Of a stretch of DNA of 64,000 nucleotides, positions 13,201-23,500 are shown one piece after another. Within the stretch, counting starts at the first letter, position 1. Every line of letters begins with the position of its first letter. Origin of the DNA: Musa acuminata AAA Group (Eukaryota > Streptophyta > Magnoliopsida > Zingiberales > Musaceae). Below the pieces are notes generated by a model that saw only the letters and a list, made by a program, of their open reading frames with translations, did not search any database and was not told the origin of the DNA. Both the position numbers and the translations under genes were made by a program. Location of the stretch: contig NC_088356.1 of the NCBI RefSeq assembly GCF_036884655.1, positions 17,592,501 to 17,656,500 on the forward strand, written 5' to 3'.

Positions 13201-13724
13201 CTAAGGATTTAAAGTCTAAACTAACAAATTTGGTGATAGATCTACAGAGACTATCTGAAGAGAACGAGCAACTAAAATCCGAGCTGAGGAGGACTGAAAC
13301 AGAGAACCATAAAGCTTGTGAAGAAGCAATAGCCGAGATGAAGTCGGCTAAGGCTGCGGAGGAGGAGGCACTGATGAAGCTAGGATCCATTTCCGACAAA
13401 GCTGAGAAGAACAACCGAAGGGCTACAAGGGTGGCTGAAGAGCTGGAGGCAGTTCAAGCGGTGAAGTCTGAAATGGAAGCTGAACTGAGGAAGCTCAAGG
13501 TGCAAGCGGAACAGTGGAGGAAGGCAGCTGAAACTGCCATTATGATGCTTACGGCTGACAACAATGGGAAATTTTCCGGAGCTGTGGATTCCGAGCGCAA
13601 ATCTGCTGAAGGGAAGTTGATGAGCTTACGCCTCTCCGATGACATTGGTGAGGAATCCTCGAGGAAGAAGAAAAACTATGTCCTTAGAAGAATCAGAGGG
13701 ATGTGGAACAAGGAGCAGAAGTAA
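10248..13724 (+). CDS. Interactor of constitutively active ROPs (ICR/RIP family), 603 aa
   Basis: Coiled-coil effector or scaffold for plant ROP (Rho-of-plants) GTPases at the cell cortex. Coding exons are 10248-10267, 11009-11180 and 12105-13724, all with GT..AG introns. Exon 1 is only 20 nt (MQIPKT plus two bases of an Arg codon) and joins to RNGSSEVPG, the N-terminal pattern of ICR2/ICR3-like proteins. Exon 3 opens KRGSGRVTELE and is followed by an almost unbroken heptad-type coiled coil, with the family block ESWKRRAQQE..EAKKQL. Near the C-terminus is QWRKAAE (about residues 534-540), the family's ROP-binding motif. The tail is basic (RKKKNYVLRR), which may aid membrane contact. Length and exon pattern fit ICR2/3/5-type proteins; which paralogue it is cannot be decided here. 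The long intron 2 has pyrimidine-rich runs but no transposon that I recognise. Family call is firm; the tiny first exon is inferred from phase and homology. Confidence 0.9.
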
Positions 13725-13789
13725 TAGTCAATTTGCATCTGCAGTTTGTAATGTTAACGAATACCTTGGCTTCTGTTTAATATTGAAAC

Positions 13790-13795
13790 AATAAA
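13790..13795 (+). terminator. Poly(A) signal of the ICR gene
   Basis: AATAAA lies 66 bases after the stop codon, within an AT-rich 3'UTR, and is followed by ATAAACATTTGTG. Position and context fit a near-upstream polyadenylation element. Confidence 0.55.
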
Positions 13796-13799
13796 TAAA

Positions 13800-14982
13800 C
13801 ATTTGTGTTTCCGGAGCTGAGATTTCTTGAACTGCAAATTCATTCTTTCTAGTGATAGGAACACAGGAGCTTTACAGCTATTGATCTCATCGTTCTACTT
13901 TGCTAGTTTTCTGAATCAGGATTTAGGAGAACATGCTTCTTTTGTGGACCACACACATAAACACGAGATTTTGTTCAACAAGCTTGGAAGTGATACTAGA
14001 ACAAAGAGCAAAATTTCAAAAAGGAGAAGAACAAGTGCCTGAGAACAGCAGTCGTTTTTATCTTTCTTCCTCTTCTTTTTTTCTTTTTAACCAATTAAAG
14101 CCTCTCACATCTCTCTTTCCTTTCATAACCTTGACAAACAAAAGCTTTCAAGAAAAATATTCTAAGAGTGGCACATTCTCTATCTCAGTCTTCCTCTCCC
14201 ACGTTTGAGAACACATTTGCATTTTTAATATGCGGTTGAAGAAAAAAATTTAAATAAATATGTAATTATGAAAATTTTGAAGTGTTTAATAAACAATATA
14301 TAAAAACTACATCTTAAATATACATTGATATAAGTGTTCTCTTGTGAAATTATATTTCAAAAGTTATTGAATATTTTGTGATAAATTTGCCCTTCTAATA
14401 TCTTTAATATTTATTCAAAAATAAATACATATTTTTATTTAAGTAAATAAGCAAATAAAATAAATAAATATGTAATCTCATAAAAGATTTCATGTGGCCC
14501 AAATATATGATAAAAAAAATATAATCATATAAATAGATATAAGATAACTTTTAAAAATACATAAATAAAATATCACCTTATAGAAAATATAAATTATGTT
14601 GGGTTTTCACTAAATCATTTTGATAATCTTATAATTTTAGATAATGTAATAGGGTATTTTTAGAATTTAAAAGATTATATTAATATCCCACAAATGTTGA
14701 GATGTTAATGCTATCCTTAATGCTATCCTTAGTTAACAGAAGAAGAAGATTAAAGAAAAAAAAAAAAAAGGAACCCTTCAACAATCAATCAATCGTCAAT
14801 CGTCACATCAGCATCTGTGGAAAAAAAAGATTAAGTTAATTATTTAATATTACGAAATATCTCCTCAGGTGGCCAGCAACCATAGGTCTAACCTTTCATA
14901 TTCTCAAACCTAAATTTAATTTAGGTATCACATTGAGAGATCACATCGATCTCCAACACAACTAGGATCCATTTTGGGCATC
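13800..14982. other. Intergenic DNA, AT-rich
   Basis: Downstream flank of the ICR gene up to the Gypsy-type element. 14220-14720 is very AT-rich with many ATAAATA runs. 14750-14830 holds two A-runs. The frames at 13827-14042 and 13933-14208 have no recognisable domain. No transposon ends were found here. Confidence 0.5.
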
Positions 14983-14987
14983 GAAAG
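14983..14987. other. Target-site duplication, left copy (GAAAG)
   Basis: GAAAG immediately precedes the left LTR and is repeated exactly at 19495-19499 after the right LTR. This 5-bp duplication defines the element boundaries. Confidence 0.85.
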
Positions 14988-15513
14988 TGTTAGTGAACAA
15001 ATGTGTCGTGGCTGGAGAGTCAACATGGCTAGGTCCACGAGCTGATGTCAGGAGCTTTCTGCAGGTTGATTCGGATGATGAGGTACCCGAGCTCTCGGGA
15101 AGGAGTGCTGGTTGGCGTTGGTCGGAGTCAGGATTGATTAGCGACTCCTTGGTGTCGGGCGAGTTGCGCTCCCTTGCTGAGTCCCTCACAGTCGATGAAT
15201 AGTAGCCCTCCTGCAAAATGGCCTCCGCCGGGTGGTACTCGGTCGTGGCCCCTCCGACGAGCAAGTCCGTAGTCTCTCCCCTTTTTTAGAGGCCGGGATA
15301 GAGGTCTTCATACTACCGTGAGAGGGTCAGTCATACGTGGATTGGCGTGGTAGACATAGCACGACATCAGTACGGATTCTAGCTCGGTGTGTGGGGCGTT
15401 GCTGTCCCGGGATTGCCGGAACCAGCCATGTCGAACAGTCTTGGGGGTACGAGTTCTGATATGGCGTGTGGCATCAGCTATGACGTGTCCTGGGGGTAAA
15501 ACATGGCTTACCA
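14988..15513 (-). repeat. Left (3') LTR of the gag-only element
   Basis: 526 bp, TGTTAGTGAACAAATG to GGCTTACCA on the + strand. It is collinear and equal in length with the right LTR, with scattered substitutions, mostly transitions. Confidence 0.88.
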
Positions 15514-15525
15514 CTTCTCCCCCCC
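15514..15525 (-). other. Polypurine tract of the gag-only element
   Basis: The - strand reads GGGGGGGAGAAG directly before the left LTR, the expected plus-strand primer for a - strand element. Confidence 0.75.
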
Positions 15526-16165
15526 GACATGGCGCGTCGTGGGGTCCTGGAAGGGCCGAGAGGCATGCTGGGGTTGGAGTGGTGTGACTGCGTCGGTTTG
15601 CTTGTGAATGGGATCTGGATCAGCTCGTTGAGGGGCGATTTAGAGGGGCGGTGCCTCGGGCCTCGGGAAGGATTGGCTCTGCTGATCGGGTAGCCGGGGC
15701 TAGACGAGGCGAGACCAAAGTGTCGTAGGTCAGATAACTGGTTTGGCGCGGCTCGGAGTTACGACCACCGAGTTGTGAGCTGGAGCGACTCAGTTAGAGA
15801 TTTGATGAGCTGCGAGCCGGAGATCGACGTGGAGTGACTTGGACGACGGACTAGGCCGACGAGATGTGGCTCGCACATTGGACTGGCCGAGAGGCGACTG
15901 GCCGCGAAGCATGACTCGAGCGTTGGATTGGCCGAGATGCGGCTCGGGCATTAGACTGGCTGAGAGGCGTGCTTGGAGTTGGCACTGACGAGTCGTAAAT
16001 CGTGGGACGTGATATGGCGATTTGGCGAAGGACTAGTGAGTCGCGAATCGAGGATCGAGCTAGAGCGACTCGGTTTGGAGGCTGGGCCTGCGAGCCGAGT
16101 GATTATACTCAGGCTTAGGTTTTGGGGCTGACGGGTCACAAGTCGGGGGCGATCTAGAGCGACCC
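15526..16165 (-). other. Degenerate GC-rich 3' internal region of the gag-only element
   Basis: GC-rich DNA with irregular copies of GAGCGACT, GGCCGAGA and GACTGGCCGAG. It looks like an older, more diverged part of the adjacent tandem array. No RT or integrase motif is visible in either strand. Confidence 0.5.
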
Positions 16166-17525
16166 GGGCAAGATTGGAACTGTGGGCCGAGGGATTAATC
16201 CCAGGGTCAGGCCTGGTGTCGGTGAATCGCAAGTCGGGGGCGATCTGGAGTGACTCGGGCAGGATTGGAACAGTGGGCCAAGGGATTAATCCTGTGCTCA
16301 GGCTTGGTGTCGGCGAGTCACAAGTCGGGGGCGATCTGGACCAACTCGGGCAAAAGTAGGGCCGGTGAGTCGCAAGTCGGGGATCGACATGGAGCGACTC
16401 GGGCAGAAGTTAGGCCGTCGAGTCGCAAGTCGGGGATCAACACGGAGCGACTCGGGCAGAAGCTGGGCCGACGAGTCGCAAGTCAGGGATCGATATGGAG
16501 CGACTCGGGCAAGAGCTGGGCCGACGAGTCGTAAGTCAGGGATCGACATGGAGCGACTCGGGCAGAAGCAGGGCCGGCGAGTCATAAGTCGGGGATCGAC
16601 ATGGAGCGACTCGGGCAGAAGCAGGGCCGGCAAGTCGCAAGTCGGGGATCGACATGGAGCGACTTGGGCAGAGCTGGGCCGGCGAGTTGTAAGTCAAGGA
16701 TTGACATGGAGTGACTCGGGCAGAAGCAGGGCCGGTGAGTCGCAAGTCGAGGATCTACATGGAACGACTCGGGCAGAGCTGGGCCGACGAGTCGCAAGTC
16801 GGGGATCGACATGGAGCGACTCGGGCAGAAGCTGGGCCGACGAGTCGCAAGTCAGGGGCGATCTGGAGCGACTTGGGCAAAAGTAGGGCTGGCGAGTCGC
16901 AAGTCGGGGATCGACACAGAGCGACTCGGGCAGAAGCTGGGCCGACGAGTCGCAAGTCAGGGATCGAACTGGAGCGACTCGGGCAAGAGCTGGGTCGACG
17001 AGTCGCAAGTCGGGGATTGACATGGAGCGACTCGGGCAGAAGCTGGGCCGGCGAGTCGCAAGTCGGGGATCGACATGGAGCGACTCGGGCAGAAGCTAGG
17101 CCGGCGAGTCACAAGTCGGGGATCGACACGGAGCGACTCGGGCAGAAACTAGGCCGACAAGTCGCAAGTCAGGGATCGATCTAGAGTGATTCGGGCAAGA
17201 GTTGGGCCGATGAGTCACAAGTCGGGGACCAACATGGAGCGACTCGGGCAGAAGCAGGGCCGACGAGTCGCAAGTCGGGGATCGACATGGAGCGACTCGG
17301 GCAGAAGCTAGGCCGGCGAGTCGCAAGTGAGGGATCGACATGGAGCGACTTGGGCAGAAGCTGGGTCGGCGAGTTGCAAGTTGGGGATCGACATAGAGTG
17401 ACTCGGGCAGAAGCAGGGCCGACGAGTGGCAAGTCGGGGATCAATCTGGAGCGACTCGTGCAGAGCTAGGCCGACGAGTCGCAAGTCGAGGATCAACATG
17501 GAGCGACTCGGGCATAAGTAGTGCC
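16166..17525 (-). repeat. Tandem array, 53-bp unit, about 25 copies
   Basis: Recurring unit built from GATCGACATGGAGCGACTC, GGGCAGAAGC, GGGCCGACGAGTCGCAAGTC. Adjacent copies measured at 16559 and 16612 are 53 bp apart. Copies differ by a few substitutions and by small indels (for example AGCTGGG versus GAAGCTGGG). 53 is not a multiple of 3, so each frame cycles through the unit and repeats every 159 bp as a 53-residue pattern. This creates many long, overlapping but spurious open frames on both strands. The array lies between gag and the 3' LTR, a place where some plant Gypsy elements carry variable tandem repeats. Confidence 0.9.
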
Positions 17526-17679
17526 GGTGTGGCGGCTGGTCCTCGAGGGGTGGTATCATGCCAGGATGATAATGGCCAATCGCTGGTCAGGGGACCGAGC
17601 TGTGTGGCTCGAGAGGAGACCGGTCTCGTTGGTCGAGTAGTTGATCTCGGGCTTAGGTCTACCGGCGGGAGACCCTTTG

Positions 17680-18946
17680 TCATGACCGGTGCCATCGCAC
17701 CATGTGGCGTGTTGACTGGGCAAACTTAGGTTCTGACTCGGGCCGATCGGGCCTCCTGCAAGCTTGCGATGGGGGCACCGGAGCCGCTCCTCGGACTTGC
17801 TCCATCCTCGGCCTCTTATTGTCCTCGCGCCTTCTTGCCATTAGGGCTTCAGCAGCGATGTACTGATTGGCGCGCTGGAGCATCTCAGGGATGGTCATAT
17901 GTGGCTTCTCGATGAGTGACCCAAAGAGCCTCGAGGGCCTCAAGCCCCTCAGGAATGCTTGCATGGTTACAGAAGGGTGAGCGTCCAGGAATCCTCGGAT
18001 TTCCGCGGCAAAGCACACCACGAATTGGGAGAGCGATTCGCCCTCGTGTTGAGATAATGCCAGCAGGGTGGCGATGGAAGGTTTGGGTCACACACTGGTG
18101 AGGAAGTTTTGCTCGAACTCCCTTATGAGCTGGTCGAAGGATGAGACTGAGAGTGGGCGCAGTCGGTTGAACCATGTTCGTACTGGTCCTCTGAAGGTGG
18201 TCGGGAACGCCCAACACATCAGGGCGTCCGAGGTGCCGTAGAGGGTCATCTAAGCCCGAAACGCCGCGACATGGTCCGCGGGGTCAAAGCCACCATCATA
18301 TGTCTCCAATGCCGGCAGCCTGAAGTTGAGGGGTACGGGCTTGTCCTGTATTTCCTGAGTAAAAGGGGAGTCACCCAAGTCGCCTTCGTTCGACTCGCTC
18401 CGTAACTTCTGGAACTTGCGTTGGAACTCGTCCAGGAATTGGTTGACCCAGGACAGTTGGATTCTGAATGAGTCATCCGGCGAGTCGAACGATATGGTGG
18501 CAGGCTCAGAGTGGGTCAGTGTGATTCGATAGGGTGCGAGTATGCTCTGCTCGGGTGGACCTCTCGGGTCCGTGGTTTGGTCTCGGACTTCTCCCATCCC
18601 GACCTACTCCCTGCTCAGTCTTTGTCGGGTTGGGTCGGTCGGGAGAGCTACTAGCCGCACGCTCCGAGGAATGAGTGGGATGAGCATCTGCATCATCCCT
18701 GTCATTGCTTGCACTTGCTTGGTCAAACCGAGGAACGCCTCGGGTGACACGACCGAGGGTCCCGTGGTAAGTCCGGGATGTGATAACCTCGGGTCGTTGA
18801 ACGGGCACTAGTAGCGATCCGGCGTCGAGGCCGAGATCCCCCCCATCTCGAAGGACGGGGAGGGGCTGATCTCCGGGCCTGATAGAAGGGTGACCGGCCG
18901 GTGGTTCTCCCTCGGGGAGAGCTCCCGCGGGATGCTCCTGTGACAT
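17680..18946 (-). pseudogene. Broken retrotransposon gag
   Basis: Capsid-type polyprotein of the gag-only element. An N-terminal frame starts MSQEHPAGALPEG at 18946, 23 bases inside the 5' LTR, and is rich in Pro, Asp and Ser. A frameshift around 18.5-18.6 kb leads into the conserved gag domain: DPADHVAAFRA, then [30 protein letters not shown] and [13 protein letters not shown]. Two in-frame stops interrupt it: TAG at 18250-18252, where Gln is usual, and TGA at 18088-18090, where Arg would fit. Both are explicable as C-to-T changes. The tail ([15 protein letters not shown]) ends without a zinc knuckle. Non-functional. Confidence 0.85.
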
Positions 18947-18968
18947 GACCCTCCTTCTAACGCCAAAA
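18947..18968 (-). other. Primer-binding region of the gag-only element
   Basis: The - strand just inside the 5' LTR reads TTTTGGCGTTAGAAGGAGG and runs directly into the gag start. It sits where the tRNA primer site should be. I cannot assign the tRNA from memory. Confidence 0.5.
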
Positions 18969-19494
18969 TCTTAGTGAACAAATGTGTCGTGATTGGGGAG
19001 TCAGCACGACTAGGTCCACGGGCTGATGTTGGGAGCTTTTTGTAGGATGATTCAGAGGATGAGGTACCCGAGCTCTCGGGAAGGAGTGCTGGTTGGCGTT
19101 GGTCGGGGTCGGGACTGATTGGCGACTCCTTGGTTCCGGGCGAGTCGCGCTCCCGTGTCGAGTCCCTTACAGTCGATGAGTGGTAGCCCTTCTACAAAAT
19201 GGCCTCCGTCGGGTGGTACCCGACCATGGCCCCTTCGATGAGCAAGTCCATAGTCTCTCCCCTTTTTTGGAGGCCGGGATAGAGGTTTTTATACTGTCGT
19301 GAGAGGGTCGGTTGTACGTGGATTAGCGTGATGGACACATCACGATATCAGTACGGATTCTGGCTCGATGTGCGGGATGTTACCGTCCCGAGATTGTCGA
19401 GACCAAGCATGTCGAATAGTCTTGGGGGTACGAGTTCTGACATGACATGTGACATCAGCTATGATGTGTCATGAGGGCAAAACATGCCTTATCG
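18969..19494 (-). repeat. Right (5') LTR of the gag-only element
   Basis: 526 bp, TCTTAGTGAAC to GCCTTATCG on the + strand. Its terminal bases have drifted from TG..CA, while the left copy keeps them. The exact GAAAG duplication follows at 19495-19499. Confidence 0.88.
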
Positions 19495-20508
19495 GAAAGC
19501 ACGTTAGGTAATCCGATTCGAGTTGGGCTGCTGCAGTCGTTCTCCCACTCGACATCGAGAATAGTTTTATTTACATAAAATAAATTTATTTAGTTTGTAC
19601 TAAAAAAAAAGTTTTATATTTTGTTGAATCACTTATAAGTAAACTTTTTATTGTTGTTCATGAAATCTGATAATTCTTTTCGTCTTGAAGGAAACGAATT
19701 AGTGAGCATTTGCAAACCCCACTCGACGCCTCTTCTCAAACTCCCCCCCAACCCCCTCCGTTGCGTTTGCACTCGCGACGAGGTGCCCACGAGACAATTA
19801 CCGGTCAACGTTCCTTCTTTCCGCTCGATTTCCTCCGCCGCGGCGATCCTATCCTCCGCACTTGATCTACCCCGCCACCGATCTCTCATCCGTCGCCAGG
19901 GTTCCTCCCCACGCGGAGCCGGCCGCTCCATCCGCTGCCCCGCCGCCTTAGCCTTTTCTCTCCTTGCAATTCCAAAAAAGGTTGTTCTGAGTCTTTGTTC
20001 CCTCTCCACCCTCCAGCTTCTTGCAAATTTGTTCCCATGTTTCTCATCGAGTTCTATCCTCGTTTCTAAACTTTGTGTTCCTATTGGCCTTCATGAATCT
20101 AGGGTTCGTTTGTGCTCCAATCTTTAATGGTACTGTTACCGATTTCGTTTGATTTTGCTCATACTACCTATTGGCTTCGTCGATTTCACAAGTTAGATTT
20201 GGTTTCCCTGTTCGAATACCCTGTAGGATTCCCCTTGTAATTTTGTAACGCCTTCAATCCTGTTGTTTGCTATATATCGTATGGATCTCACAAGTACTGA
20301 GTGTTTGACATTTGATAATCATGTCTCTACTAGAATCTTAGTTGCTATTTCATATTGCTCGATAATTTTTATCCTCCCGCAACTGTAACCATTAATGAAT
20401 CGAGCACATGGAGCACTTGGCATCTGTCTCCTCGTTTTTTAATCATCATCTGCGTCTGATTTTGTTCTTTTAGGTAGAAGAGGACTCAACATCCTCCAAG
20501 AAAAGCTC
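19495..20508 (+). other. Proximal promoter and 5'UTR region of the E2 gene
   Basis: 19500-19690 is AT-rich. 19690-20045 is C/T-rich with a composition typical of a plant 5' leader. A possible donor occurs at CCAAAAAAG|GTTGTT (near 19980), and a good acceptor TTTTAG at 20473 opens the exon carrying the start codon. A 158-residue frame at 19651-20127 crosses this leader but has no domain and is not in frame with E2 in any spliced form I could justify. The transcription start is not visible. Confidence 0.5.
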
Positions 20509-23500
20509 ATGGCAAATTTTCGTTCACTTCTCTTGGGGTAGGTGACATTCAATCTCACTTTTTTCTTTTCATCATTGACAATTGTATTTGTATTAATAAT
20601 CAATAGTAAACTCTTTCTATGGCGTTTCATGCTTTGATTTATGACCTCTTGTAGGCATGTGAAACTCGCAAGTTTTGTTTGTCTAGAGTGATTCAGTTGG
20701 TGTTATGAGTCTTCGTTTTATGGATCTTGAAGTGGTAACATATGGTGCAAGAGAAATTACAGAAATTAAGGGATGTCAAGGTCCCTATTTGTCATATTCC
20801 AACTACATCTTGAAGGGCAAAAAGCGGAATACCTAAATGGAAGAGAATTTTGAAATCCTCTTTAGAGCCTCTTTGCATGTGATTTAAATTGAAAGCGAAT
20901 ATTCACTAATGATGCAATTTGGAGATGGCTTGGCATCTCCTTTTTAGAAGTGGATTGGGACGAGTTGCAGTTCTTGTCGATGTTGTTTTTTTGGCTGGTC
21001 TAGTTGGTAAGTTAAATTTTGATTTATTAAGATGGTAGGAAGATAAGCTTAGTTTTTGATTTCATCTCCGACAGGTTGCCATAGGAATTGATTAAGTTTT
21101 GGCCACTGAAAAAATAAAGGGTGCATATATAGCTGGATTTAACATTTATGAGGACGAAGTAACATATAGTAAAATTTATGCATCATTGTTTTCTTATGAT
21201 TAGAAGGTCAACTACAATGTGGTTAACATTTTGCATATTTTATGTTGGAGTGATTTTGTTGCATTTAGGAGCAGAGAATTATTCTGAATTCAGCACCAAG
21301 TTGATAAATTCCCATGTACTTGTACCACTGAAAGAGTTAGTCAATCAGCTTCGAGTTTGGTTAAATTTGGTTCTTCAAACCTGTATATAGCTTGATATTT
21401 AGATAATTAGGAGCGTAGTTCATCCTTGGTGTGCAATCTGGTGTAGTCTCCATGTAGCCCAAATTTCTAGATCGAGTGGCTGTTTTTAATAAATTATGGA
21501 TTGTCCATATTTGTGTGTTGACTAAAGCTCGAGGCTTTAGAATGAAAAATCAAAATTGATAATTAGGATAGTGCTAGTTGGTTCAGCACTTTTTTTGGAG
21601 ATAATTTGGCAGTTGGCTGAAATTCAAGTTTAAAGAGGATATGTTTCATTATCATGCTTGAGGCAAGATTTGTTTATCTGTTGATATTGCTTAAATCCTT
21701 CAATGTTTTATTGGATTTTTTCATCATTTATTTTTCATATCACTCTTATTCTTCATAATATTAATATCTGTGTTATCATTCATGTCCTTGTTTCTTATTT
21801 TTGCTTGGTAAATGCACTTGTACAAAAGATATGGCAGCCAAAGTTATTATGTATATATGTTTGTGATAAAGGTTTTCTTTTCTTCATATGTATTTAAGCA
21901 TTTTGTTCTTAACAGTACTTCTCTTGATCAATGGAGCCATTTAAATTGGTCTTCTTATGTAACTGTTTTGTCCTTAGCTTACTTACATAAATTCCTAACT
22001 ATTTGTTGCTTTTTGTTTCCACTGTTTCATTTGTAGTTTGTCACGGGCACGAAGTGCTTCTCTTTTTGGTATTGGTAGTAGTAAATATTCAAGGTATGCA
22101 CATTCATCCATTATACTATACTTACCTTCTTTATTAATATCACGTGGCCTTATCTACTATATATTTTTTAAAACTTGAATAATGTAGATAATCTCTTGAT
22201 AGCTATGTTGCATTTTCTTTAACATAATGTTTGCTATTGAACAAACTATAGTTTTACTTGATTGTTACTTGGAAAATTTTCTTGTGAAAACCCTTTTGTG
22301 CACATTGAGAGAGCATCATATATTGCCTACTGAAATGGACAGAATAGTTTATTTATTTGTTAAGGGTTGCAGGATTGCTTGGCAGACCACAGCTATGTGG
22401 CACAAATAGTTAGTGACAGTTAGTCACTAATGTGTCTACTTTAATGAGCTTTTCATTGAGGGTAATTTTGGTCCTTTTAAAGTTATAGGCAATAGGCATT
22501 CTATCTTTTCCTAACCAATTACCAATGATATCTGATGATTGCCTTGGGATGTGGCTTCTAAAATACCGACAAGGTTGTTCATACCTAGTCAAGTCTCTTC
22601 CAAAGATGTAGAAATGGCCCGATGTAAGATGTGAAAATGATGCCATTATTGCTTCCATGGGTGGTACGGAGGCTACCTATTTTCTTACTTGATTAACTTG
22701 ATCAAGGAATGCCGTCTCATGTCGGTCGTCTGTATCGATTGCTGGTACATACCAGAACTTCGAAAAAAGGGCCGAAAAATAGCTTGAAATTAAAACAGAC
22801 ATATTTTTGGAATTTTCTCTTCTAATTTGTTGGTATATAATTCATATTTTGATAAGAATAAAGTGTATCTAAGCCATAAATGAATATAAAATTTTGGATG
22901 AAAAATTGAATGAGTGAGAATGAGATTGAGGAGGATTTAAAGGGTCAAAACAGGACTTAATGATCGATTTGATCGTTGGGACCCTGTTTGACCCGAGAGG
23001 AGACCAATATGGATGAAATTCGACTATTATCGATCGCTATCAATTGGTAATGGTCAATTTTCGACTATGTCGAGTGCTACAAGAGGTGTACCACCTGGTC
23101 TGTCCCCCTAACAATGTACCATCCGAAGTGGATTGGTTCATGAATGAGTCAGCTGAAGAACCGATACATATTGCTACCACATCAGGCGGAACGTTAAACC
23201 ATGATCTTGATTACGATATGATGTTTTATGGTCATTTTAAATCTTCTTGATGCTTTAGAGTTCTATTTTTGATATACATACGTATGGGCTAGTTCTTGTA
23301 TGATCTCTTTTATTGTGATGAAATTTTCTAAATGGACCTTTTGTTTTTTCACAGAAGTTCGCTTAATTACAAACTTGAGAGCCTGTAAGTTTCTTGCACA
23401 TGTGAGATCTTTCTTTCTTGCAATAATGATAGTTAGTTTAGCATAATATATTCATTTCTGCTAGTTTGTAGGTATTTTTATCCCTCAAAGCAAAGAAGCT

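Larger units (their letters stand above)
14988..19494 (-). mobile_element. Non-autonomous Gypsy-type LTR retrotransposon, gag only (TR-GAG-like)
   Basis: 4.5-kb element bounded by two 526-bp direct LTRs and an exact GAAAG duplication. Read on the - strand the order is 5' LTR, primer-binding region, gag, a 53-bp tandem array, polypurine tract, 3' LTR. Only gag is recognisable; there is no protease, RT, RNase H or integrase in the 3.45-kb interior. It would have needed another element's enzymes to move. The LTRs differ at many sites, so the insertion is not recent. It ends about 0.2 kb upstream of the GC-rich 5' leader of the E2 gene. The gag type and tandem array suggest a Gypsy (Tat/Athila-like) relative, but without pol this is an inference. 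Confidence 0.88.

Noticed and set aside
16174..17559. Many open frames of 60-173 residues on both strands
   Set aside because: They are products of the 53-bp tandem array, which is open in several frames at once; the peptides are the same repeated pattern shifted in register.
19651..20127. 158-residue + strand frame before E2
   Set aside because: C/T-rich leader sequence with no domain; it ends before the E2 start exon and does not splice into it in frame.
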